This document shows, in pieces, positions 43,904 to 50,261 of a stretch of 64,000 nucleotides of DNA. The stretch's first letter is position 1. The number at the start of each line of letters is the position of its first letter. Source of the stretch: Sphingobacterium sp. SGR-19 (GTDB taxonomy: Bacteria > Bacteroidota > Bacteroidia > Sphingobacteriales > Sphingobacteriaceae); contig NZ_JAAKGS010000003.1 of NCBI RefSeq assembly GCF_011043555.1, positions 248,001 to 312,000 on the forward strand, given 5' to 3'. Position numbers and translations under genes: made by a program. The notes below the pieces were generated by a model. It did no database searches and was not told the origin of the DNA. It worked only from the letters and a program-made list of their open reading frames with translations.

Positions 43904-44641
43904 ATGAAAAAGTTATCACTACAATTTTGTTTCTTATTACTTATCAGTGTCTTCACTTTTAGCAGTTGTTTAAAAGATAATGATGATGGTCCATGGAATA
44001 ATCCGCCTGCGGCCGGTGTTATGTATTTCGTTAATAGCTTTCCTGATGCACCTTCAGGTCTATTGTACCGTTTAGATGGTAATGTTATTGGCAATCCCCA
44101 AACCGGTATGCCTATGGTGCTGGAATATCAAATCTTCTCTGGGGCACAACTGCTACATCCTGGTAATCGTAAGTTAACGATAACAAGCTACAACGATGAT
44201 CAAAGTGTCATAGTAGACACGACACTGACCATTAAGGTTGACAGCGGCTATACGTCTTTTGTATATGGTACAGAAGAACAGCCTATTTTTGCGATGACTC
44301 AGGATAAAGTCATTGAAAACCTTGGTCAAAACGAATCCGGTATACGTTTCCTGAACTTGGCGCATGGTGTAAGTAGCATTAATTTACATATTGAAGGCGA
44401 AGATGCACCATTATATAGTAATAGACCCATCGAAACAGGAGCGTCTGTGGTACAACATCAAGCTTTCCAGGCAAAAACTAGCGGTACTTACACGTTTAAA
44501 ATCACTGATGCAAGTGGAAATGAATTGGTTACGCGCGAAGACAGGGAATTAAAACGGGGCTATTATTACACCATTATATTAACAGGTAAAGCAAACGATG
44601 ACGACAGCCCATTATATATTGGTGTAGTCGAACATCGTTAA
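43904..44641 (+). CDS. DUF4397 lipoprotein
   Basis: A 245-residue surface or periplasmic lipoprotein with Cys22 in TFSSCLKD. Residues about 40-150 and 150-240 look like two Ig-like beta domains, consistent with DUF4397 (VMYFVNSFPDAPSGLLYRLDG region, then IRFLNLAHGVSSINLHIEGE). The negatively charged stretch after the cysteine (KDNDDGP) may serve as a surface-export tag in Bacteroidota. The gene is alone, 156 bases after the transporter, and ends at a hairpin. Confidence 0.85.
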   Translation: MKKLSLQFCFLLLISVFTFSSCLKDNDDGPWNNPPAAGVMYFVNSFPDAPSGLLYRLDGNVIGNPQTGMPMVLEYQIFSGAQLLHPGNRKLTITSYNDDQSVIVDTTLTIKVDSGYTSFVYGTEEQPIFAMTQDKVIENLGQNESGIRFLNLAHGVSSINLHIEGEDAPLYSNRPIETGASVVQHQAFQAKTSGTYTFKITDASGNELVTREDRELKRGYYYTIILTGKANDDDSPLYIGVVEHR

Positions 44642-44653
44642 TTATATTGGGAT

Positions 44654-44687
44654 TCAGGAGAGATGCAAGACGATGTGTCTCCCCTGA
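44654..44687 (+). terminator. Hairpin after the DUF4397 gene
   Basis: A 10-base stem with one mismatch (44654-44663, TCAGGAGAGA, with 44678-44687) encloses a 14-base loop, 13 bases after the stop. AATTTT follows. Probably a weak terminator. Confidence 0.45.
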
Positions 44688-44765
44688 AATTTTCACAGCG
44701 CATATTATTATCCCGCAAATAGCGCCGGGCAGATCGCCCATGTTACGTACAGGATATTCATTTAT

Positions 44766-44795
44766 TTGCTAATGAGATAAAACTTCCTATCTTTA
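44766..44795 (+). promoter_or_regulatory. Promoter of the GH43 gene
   Basis: TTG at 44766-44768 (within TTTG), a 19-base spacer and TATCTTTA at 44788-44795, one base off consensus. The ATG follows after 21 bases. Confidence 0.6.
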
Positions 44796-44816
44796 AACGA
44801 ATATAATCCTAGCACA

Positions 44817-45776
44817 ATGAATAAAGTAACGTTTTTTACCTGTTTTTATTTCTTATTAGTATGGTCAAATGTATCGGGTCAGCAGAACCCCGTTTTCCCA
44901 GGATGGTATGCGGATCCCGAAGGCATTGTATATGATAATACATATTGGATTTTTCCGACCTACTCTGCACCTTACGAAGAACAAGTGTTTTTTGATGCTT
45001 TTTCATCTAAAGATTTAGTCAACTGGCAAAAACATCATCGAATAATTGACACATCGGAAGTAAAATGGGCAAATAAAGCTATGTGGGCGCCGGGTATTAT
45101 AGAAAAGGGCGGTAAATACTATTTTTTCTTTGCAGCTAATGATGTCCATGAAGGTGAAATTGGCGGAATTGGTGTATCCGTTGCCGACAAGCCTGAAGGT
45201 CCATACAAAGACCTATTAGGCAAGCCTTTAATAAATGATATTGTCAACGGGGCACAACCTATTGATCAATTTGTATTTAAAGATAAAGACGGTCAGTATT
45301 ACATGTATTACGGTGGATGGAAACATTGTAATGTCGTAAAGCTCAGCGACGACTTCAAAAGATTAGTGCCTTTCGATGACGGCACCATTTATAAAGAAGT
45401 AACACCCGAAAATTATGTGGAAGGTCCTTTCATGTTTATCCGAAACAACAAATACTATTTCATGTGGTCTGAAGGCGGTTGGACCGGCCCAGATTATAAA
45501 GTTGCCTATGCTATAGCCGATAGCCCTTTTGGCCCATTTAAACGCATCGCAACTATTTTGGAGCAGGATAAGACTATCGCGACCGGTGCAGGGCATCATT
45601 CTGTCATCAAAATTCCCAACGAGGATACCTATTATATCGTTTACCATCGCCGGCCGCTAGATAAGACAGAAGCACACGAACGCGAAACTTGCATTGAGCG
45701 CATGACATTTGATGATCAAGGTTTTATCAATCCAGTGAAAATGACGTTTGAAGGGGTTAAACATGAATTACCTTAG
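44817..45776 (+). CDS. Glycoside hydrolase family 43 protein
   Basis: A 319-residue secreted five-bladed beta-propeller. A signal peptide ends near VSGQ. The GH43 triad is visible as Asp33 (WYADPEG, base), Asp150 (QPIDQFV, pKa modulator) and Glu202 (YVEGPFMF, acid). The family cleaves arabinose- or xylose-type side chains, and the substrate is not determined here. It has no companion susC/susD or other carbohydrate genes, so it is not part of a full utilisation locus. The stop codon abuts that of the convergent response regulator with no base between. Confidence 0.9.
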   Translation: MNKVTFFTCFYFLLVWSNVSGQQNPVFPGWYADPEGIVYDNTYWIFPTYSAPYEEQVFFDAFSSKDLVNWQKHHRIIDTSEVKWANKAMWAPGIIEKGGKYYFFFAANDVHEGEIGGIGVSVADKPEGPYKDLLGKPLINDIVNGAQPIDQFVFKDKDGQYYMYYGGWKHCNVVKLSDDFKRLVPFDDGTIYKEVTPENYVEGPFMFIRNNKYYFMWSEGGWTGPDYKVAYAIADSPFGPFKRIATILEQDKTIATGAGHHSVIKIPNEDTYYIVYHRRPLDKTEAHERETCIERMTFDDQGFINPVKMTFEGVKHELP

Positions 45777-46439
45777 CTAATCTAATTTTACAATCCCATT
45801 TTTAATGGCGTACATCGCTAGGCCGGTCCGGGTTTTCAGCTGTAGTTTTTCGCATACCGCATTGCGATAACCTTCTACGGTACGGACACTGACGCACATC
45901 TCGTCCGCTATTTCTGCATAGTTCTTTTCCGAACAGATCTGCTTCAGGAATGTAATCTCCCGATCGGTCAGTTTTACAAAAGTTTGGATATCACTTGCCT
46001 CCGTCAGCGCCTGTATAGAAAACAACACTTTGTGGGTAATTAGTTCATTAAAGAAATAACCGACAGTCAGCACCTCCTCAAACGCTCTTTTAAGCTCGCT
46101 AGGTTCGGCATCCTTGAGCACATAACCTTTGGCACCATGCCGGATCATCTTGATGATGGCCGACTCCGCATCCATGGTACTCAGCGCCAGTATTTTGATC
46201 GACGGATGGTTGATCCGCAACCACTCTGCCGTGGCATAGCCGTCCATTTCCGGCATACTGATATCGAGCAGGGCGATATCTGGTAACTGCTCTACTTCCT
46301 GCAAGCGATGGATCAAATCCCTTCCATTAGAAGCTTCCAAAATTACGTTGTAACCCGGGAAACCGTTGATAAGTCCGGTTAGTCCTTTGCGAAAAAGGGC
46401 GTGGTCGTCTACGATGGCAATATGTTTGGTATTCGTCAT
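45777..46439 (-). CDS. NarL/LuxR-family response regulator
   Basis: A 220-residue regulator. The receiver domain is residues 5-125 with acidic Asp11/Asp12, phosphoacceptor Asp59 in ALLDISMPEMDG and Lys near 110 in GYVLKDA. The C-terminal LuxR HTH (about 155-215) has LTDREITFLKQICSEKNYAEIADEM as positions 151-175, then VSVRTVEGYRNAV. It is the last gene of the four-gene sensor operon, 11 bases after the histidine kinase. Residues for phosphorylation are intact, so it should be regulated by that kinase. Confidence 0.94.
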   Translation of the reverse strand: MTNTKHIAIVDDHALFRKGLTGLINGFPGYNVILEASNGRDLIHRLQEVEQLPDIALLDISMPEMDGYATAEWLRINHPSIKILALSTMDAESAIIKMIRHGAKGYVLKDAEPSELKRAFEEVLTVGYFFNELITHKVLFSIQALTEASDIQTFVKLTDREITFLKQICSEKNYAEIADEMCVSVRTVEGYRNAVCEKLQLKTRTGLAMYAIKNGIVKLD

Positions 46440-46450
46440 TATCTTTAATA

Positions 46451-47233
46451 TTAGTTATAAGGAACATGCAGTATGATCGTTGTACCTTCTCCAGCAATAC
46501 TTTGGATGTCGGCAAAGCCCCCCATCAGTGCTGCCCGGGTTCTGATATTTTGCAAACCAAGTCCGCCTGTTGCGCCTTTTTCGGTGTTGAAACCAACACC
46601 GTTGTCCTGAATATGAATGCTTAATTCACTTTCAGCAAAGTCGAACAAGATTTTTATTTCTGTAGCTTGTGCATGTTTCAAGATATTTTGTAAACTCTCC
46701 TGCACGATGCGGAAAGCGATTGTCTTGCGCTGTTCAGGAAGCGTATTTTCATCACCTTCCGTATGCAGATGACACCGCATCAATCCATTACGCCCTATAC
46801 GCTGTAATTCGTGGCTTACCGCCTGCACCAGCGATATCCACTGCAGTCGCTCGCTGCTCAAACTTTTGGCGATATCCCGCAGGTCGGTCATGGCTTGCCC
46901 CACATTGGACTTGATATCTTCAAGCAAATCCTTATCAGCATCAGTGCTTTGCCTGGCAATGTTAAGCTGCACTTTAGCTAAACTCAGCAGTTGCCCCACG
47001 TTATCGTGTATCTCCCGACTGATGGAATCAAAGGTCTCCTCCTGCATTTCCAGTCGCGATTCCAACAATTGCTTCTGATACGCTTCAGACATCGCTTTTT
47101 TCTCTTCCCGGTATCGGAATTTACGCCGTTGATGGTTGAACATAATCAATACCATTACGCACAGCAAAGCCATGAACAGCACGACCACCGTAATGATGAC
47201 CGCTAAGATCTCTTGGTAATGGTCAACTGGCAT
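46451..47233 (-). CDS. Membrane-anchored sensor histidine kinase (HisKA_3, NarX type)
   Basis: A histidine kinase of about 260 residues with one N-terminal membrane segment (EILAVIITVVVLFMALL). The phospho-histidine is in SREIHDNVGQ (His76 from the chosen start), followed by a HATPase_c domain with NILKHAQA, DNGVGF and GGLGLQNIRTRA. The start ATG 47231-47233 lies inside the end of the polytopic membrane gene, a 31-base overlap, suggesting translational coupling. Its own sensor domain is absent, so input probably comes from that membrane protein. The next gene is its response regulator. Confidence 0.92.
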   Translation of the reverse strand: MPVDHYQEILAVIITVVVLFMALLCVMVLIMFNHQRRKFRYREEKKAMSEAYQKQLLESRLEMQEETFDSISREIHDNVGQLLSLAKVQLNIARQSTDADKDLLEDIKSNVGQAMTDLRDIAKSLSSERLQWISLVQAVSHELQRIGRNGLMRCHLHTEGDENTLPEQRKTIAFRIVQESLQNILKHAQATEIKILFDFAESELSIHIQDNGVGFNTEKGATGGLGLQNIRTRAALMGGFADIQSIAGEGTTIILHVPYN

Positions 47234-47856
47234 ATAAAGGCATAGGTAAACAGGGAATACATCACGATATTGGAGATTTGCAAAGGAACCCACAATAGTG
47301 TAGCTAGATTAACATGGTATTCAGTTAAAAAACGATACATACCCATATAAGGGACACTACAAACATAAAAGAAAATTAAACCAATGGCAACCCAAAACTC
47401 ACTACAGTTCCGTAACATAAGCGGCTCTTCCGCACTTAACAATTCGTAACAATAAACAATAGCAAAGAAAATAGTAAACACACCACCTATCATGTAAACA
47501 TAACTGTTCCATTCGCTAAACTTAAATACAAAAAACACCAATAAATACCATAATACCGGAAACAGGTATAAAAAAACCTGAATAACCTTCCGTGCCCAAC
47601 GCAATTGAATAATCTGCTGAAAATAATGAGCAAATGCCACATATTGCATCAACATAAAACAATTGTAAATCTGTGCACTTTCTTTTTCGGACATAAATTC
47701 CGTTTTATAGAAGACACCCCATTCTACTACTCCCGTATATAGCACTAATAATGATATGATCCGGACAGGAAAAGATATTGCTTTCTTTAGGCTAACAATG
47801 GCCGTCAGTGAGGCCATCGTTAATACCCCTAAATAAATATAATACGTGATGTCCAT
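47203..47856 (-). CDS. Polytopic membrane protein of a sensor operon, function unknown
   Basis: A 217-residue integral membrane protein with about seven hydrophobic segments (for example LGVLTMASLTAIVSL, VFLYLFPVLWYLLVFFVF, FWVAIGLIFFYVCSVP). It has an aromatic-rich composition and no recognised domain; the topology resembles 7TM sensory domains found on larger kinases. The gene overlaps the histidine-kinase start, so I suspect it is the separate sensing half of a split receptor. It follows the soluble proline-tailed protein by 11 bases. A transporter role cannot be excluded. Confidence 0.75.
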   Translation of the reverse strand: MDITYYIYLGVLTMASLTAIVSLKKAISFPVRIISLLVLYTGVVEWGVFYKTEFMSEKESAQIYNCFMLMQYVAFAHYFQQIIQLRWARKVIQVFLYLFPVLWYLLVFFVFKFSEWNSYVYMIGGVFTIFFAIVYCYELLSAEEPLMLRNCSEFWVAIGLIFFYVCSVPYMGMYRFLTEYHVNLATLLWVPLQISNIVMYSLFTYAFICQLTITKRS

Positions 47857-47867
47857 CAGGTATGAAA

Positions 47868-48626
47868 CTACTTTATATCTCCTCGAGGTGGCGGTGGAGG
47901 AACGGGGCGACCGGTATTCAAACCACTTTTATCCTTTTCTTGCTTCTTAAGGGTTTCTTCATACCTCACGCGGTCAATATCCTCAAAATTGGTATCCCGG
48001 CCGTCCTTTGTATACGTAAACATAACAGAAAGCCGCTCCAGGTATTTTGGAGCATCCCTATTCCTGAAAAAACCACCTTCCGCTTCCTTATTCGCATAGG
48101 AAACCAACTGCACTTTCAAGCCATCAATCCGCTTCTTGCCCTCTTGAAATCGAATTTCTCCCAAGATTTCCTCGATAATATCTTTCTCAAAAAAAACATA
48201 CTCTGTTTCAATATCCCCATCTCCGGTAGATGTTTCCAGGACGGGTTGAATGCTATTTTGATAATTGTTTCGCAAGGTATTTCCCTTTTCTGCGGAGATC
48301 TCCTCCAATCCTCCCTCTTTGTTCAACAAATAGTAGGTACTCGGAAGATTGGACCATCTTTTAATGCCCCCAAAGAGCAATACAATATCTTGCTTTCCCT
48401 CCGTCTCTACACCAAAATATACGGCTATGTTTCTGCTTTTCTCGATGAGTTTTTCGATGTCCGCAATAAACGCCTTTATATCGCTTATAGAAAAATTTTC
48501 GGGTGCTTTTATGCTGGCATCCAGCCTGTCAAGCATCGGCTTTTTATTTGTTTTGTACCAGTTTTGTCTGGCATCACCGACATGCGTCGGGATAAATGTT
48601 CTAATTGGAAGTTCTGGCTTATCCAT
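47868..48626 (-). CDS. Hypothetical soluble protein with polyproline tail
   Basis: A 252-residue protein without signal or membrane segment. It begins MDKPELPIRTFIPTHVGD, has an alpha/beta body with VYFGVETEGKQDIVLLFGG near residue 68 and YEETLKKQEKDK near 225, and ends in PVPPPPPRG. I recognise no family. It is the first gene of the sensor operon, 11 bases before the membrane protein. A 258-codon frame on the opposite strand has the typical composition of an antisense shadow, so I favour this strand. It may be a ligand-binding or effector partner of the kinase system. Confidence 0.7.
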   Translation of the reverse strand: MDKPELPIRTFIPTHVGDARQNWYKTNKKPMLDRLDASIKAPENFSISDIKAFIADIEKLIEKSRNIAVYFGVETEGKQDIVLLFGGIKRWSNLPSTYYLLNKEGGLEEISAEKGNTLRNNYQNSIQPVLETSTGDGDIETEYVFFEKDIIEEILGEIRFQEGKKRIDGLKVQLVSYANKEAEGGFFRNRDAPKYLERLSVMFTYTKDGRDTNFEDIDRVRYEETLKKQEKDKSGLNTGRPVPPPPPRGDIK

Positions 48627-48674
48627 TATGATATCTAATAATATTAAAAAAATAATGTTAGTTAAATTGTAGTT

Positions 48675-48720
48675 CTAAGATACAATATTATTTCATGTTT
48701 TTACAATAAGCATGTAAAAA
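48675..48720 (-). promoter_or_regulatory. Promoter and possible operator of the sensor operon
   Basis: Minus-strand TATCTTAG (48675-48682, one mismatch) is preceded after 21 bases by TTG at 48704-48706. An 8-base inverted repeat (TTTTTACA at 48698-48705 and TGTAAAAA at 48713-48720, 7-base gap) covers that -33 element. A repressor or activator bound here would control the operon. Confidence 0.45.
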
Positions 48721-49054
48721 TGATATAATGCAGTTTGCCGTATTACAAGATAAAAATGTGCCTTCTTTTATATTAAAAAGCATTTTTCTGCTTTCGGGAT
48801 TTTGTCAGCTTTTTTTCAAATACCGTAATCCCCCTCTCAACAGGAGGGGGTTTTCACGGGGGTAAATACCGTAACGCCACGCTTGATACGTATAGCGCGA
48901 TGGCGATAACTTTGTTTCTATCAAATGGAGAGATAGTATATAGAAAGCCTAGGACAGGCAAAAGCTGCTATCTGGTGGAGATGGATAAACGAACTAATCT
49001 TATTAAAGACATGAAAACGAAACCACTTAACAACGTCATGAAAAGCGAATTTCC
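48721..49054. other. Intergenic stretch with direct repeat and GC hairpin
   Basis: No gene is supported here. It contains a direct repeat AAATACCGTAA (48818-48828 and 48864-48874) that brackets a C-rich/G-rich hairpin (CCCCCTC, 48830-48836, with GAGGGGG, 48844-48850) followed by TTTT on the plus strand. A plus-strand frame starting at 48900 continues antisense into the next gene; its first 52 codons look superficially protein-like but have no support. Confidence 0.5.
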
Positions 49055-49669
49055 TCAAATAGAAATCATCGAGAGAACCCCCTTCACTTTGTACACAGCT
49101 TTCACATTGGCTTTATTCATGATAATATCATCAAAATTTGTCGCATTCTTAGCAACAAGTCTCCAATTTTTATCATCTAATCCACGGACATACCGAACAA
49201 CATTCATCCGGGAAGAAAGAATAAGATATATATCACCGAATACGACAGCTTCCTTGTCCACTTTCTTGACGAATACAACACTTCCATTGCCGATTTCCGG
49301 GCTCATAGCTTCACCGGGGTTGACGAAAGCAAAATCGCTCCCTGCAAGAACAGGGATATCCAGCTCGTCCGTAACCGGCAGTGTTGACAAATCATCTCCA
49401 AAGGCATCCAGGTCAATACTGTACAATGGAATCTTGGCAACACCCCCACCGGAAACAAGCATTTGTCCCTGGCCGGTTAACAACCATGTCTCGCTGACCT
49501 CGGGGAAGTGTTTAACAATAACACCTGCTAGGTTTTTACTGATGGAATAGTTTCCCTTTTTTATCTGATACAGTCTTTCGGCTCTATTTAAACCGATTTC
49601 CCTTGCAAAGGAATTGACATTTAGTCCGAAATATTGTATAACCCGGTCTAATCTTGCCCAATCTGACAT
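49055..49669 (-). CDS. S24/LexA-like repressor with lost protease dyad
   Basis: A 205-residue protein. The N-terminal HTH (about 1-70) has LNVNSFAREIGLNRAERLYQ as residues 16-35, then SKNLAGVIVKHF. The C-terminal half is a S24 (LexA/CI/UmuD) fold. The catalytic serine motif, normally G-D-S-M-x-P, reads GEAMSPEIGNG with Ala121, and the region of the catalytic lysine reads MNVVRYVRG. By my alignment the protein cannot self-cleave. The start ATG 49667-49669 follows a matching promoter; an upstream in-frame ATG (49711) lies above the transcription start. No phage genes accompany it. Confidence 0.85.
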   Translation of the reverse strand: MSDWARLDRVIQYFGLNVNSFAREIGLNRAERLYQIKKGNYSISKNLAGVIVKHFPEVSETWLLTGQGQMLVSGGGVAKIPLYSIDLDAFGDDLSTLPVTDELDIPVLAGSDFAFVNPGEAMSPEIGNGSVVFVKKVDKEAVVFGDIYLILSSRMNVVRYVRGLDDKNWRLVAKNATNFDDIIMNKANVKAVYKVKGVLSMISI

Positions 49670-49688
49670 ATTCAAAATTCTATTTGTG

Positions 49689-49720
49689 TAAAGATATAAA
49701 ACATCATGCATAGTTTACAA
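49689..49720 (-). promoter_or_regulatory. Promoter of the S24-like gene
   Basis: Minus-strand TATCTTTA (49689-49696, one base off consensus), a 21-base spacer and TTG at 49718-49720 (part of TTTG). Transcription would start near 49683, supporting the downstream ATG. Confidence 0.6.
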
Positions 49721-49785
49721 ATTTCAAGCCAAAACGCAAAAACTAACATAAAACCAATAATTAATTGCAAAATTACAATTTATTA

Positions 49786-49817
49786 TTGCTTTCTTATCAA
49801 CAATTCCATTATCTTTG
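49786..49817 (+). promoter_or_regulatory. Promoter of the small unknown gene, with a short upstream reading frame
   Basis: TTG at 49786-49788, a 21-base spacer and TATCTTTG at 49810-49817. Between the likely start of transcription and the gene lies a nine-codon frame, MSTIKRKRK, at 49842-49871; whether it is translated is unknown. Confidence 0.6.
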
Positions 49818-49906
49818 CACGCAAACATAGTTAAAATAAGCATGTCAACAATAAAAAGAAAACGGAAATAACCCTACTAACATCAACTAATGATAACCTA
49901 TGAGCT

Positions 49907-50134
49907 ATGGATTCAATTAAAAAAATAAAAGATGAAAAAGGCGTAAAAGAAATCACAGTAAATGAAGTAATGAACTTATTATCAATAAATAAAATACCAA
50001 TAAAAGATAAAAACTATGTAAAAGAACATCTTATTATAGAAAAAAAACGCAAGACCGATTATTACGAAATCAAGGTCACGGACATCGACGGATCAGTTCT
50101 CACCTTTCAGATCGAACTGAAAACTTACCCGTAA
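49907..50134 (+). CDS. Small hypothetical protein
   Basis: A 75-residue, highly charged soluble protein (MDSIKKIKDEKGVKEITVNE start). It is lysine-rich overall, with a predicted helix then strands in YYEIKVTDIDGSVLTFQIELK. I recognise no family. The codon use is AT-rich compared with neighbours. It has its own consensus promoter and is divergent from the S24-like gene, so it may be a target of that repressor. It precedes the collagen-like lipoprotein by 127 bases. Confidence 0.55.
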   Translation: MDSIKKIKDEKGVKEITVNEVMNLLSINKIPIKDKNYVKEHLIIEKKRKTDYYEIKVTDIDGSVLTFQIELKTYP

Positions 50135-50261
50135 AAAATATAAATTCAAAAAAAATTTTTATTACAATATTATATTGTATATTTACAAAATAAATAACTA
50201 TAAACAAATTACGAGACGAATTAAGAATTAACCGATCTCAAATTAATTAATAAAAACAAAT

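Noticed and set aside
47862..48638. A 258-codon plus-strand frame opposite the soluble operon protein
   Set aside because: It is rich in F, I and L as antisense frames usually are. The minus-strand frame has normal charged composition and is spaced as the first gene of an operon.
48900..49550. A 216-codon plus-strand frame
   Set aside because: Three quarters of it is antisense to the S24-like gene. The first 52 codons resemble protein but have no support from family or promoter.
49670..49711. Upstream ATG for the S24-like gene (14 extra residues)
   Set aside because: The promoter at 49689-49720 would begin transcription inside this extension, and the conserved part starts at MSDW.
49055..50134. 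Prophage or integrative element suggested by the S24-like repressor
   Set aside because: No integrase, terminase, structural or mobilisation genes, and no attachment-like repeats flank it.
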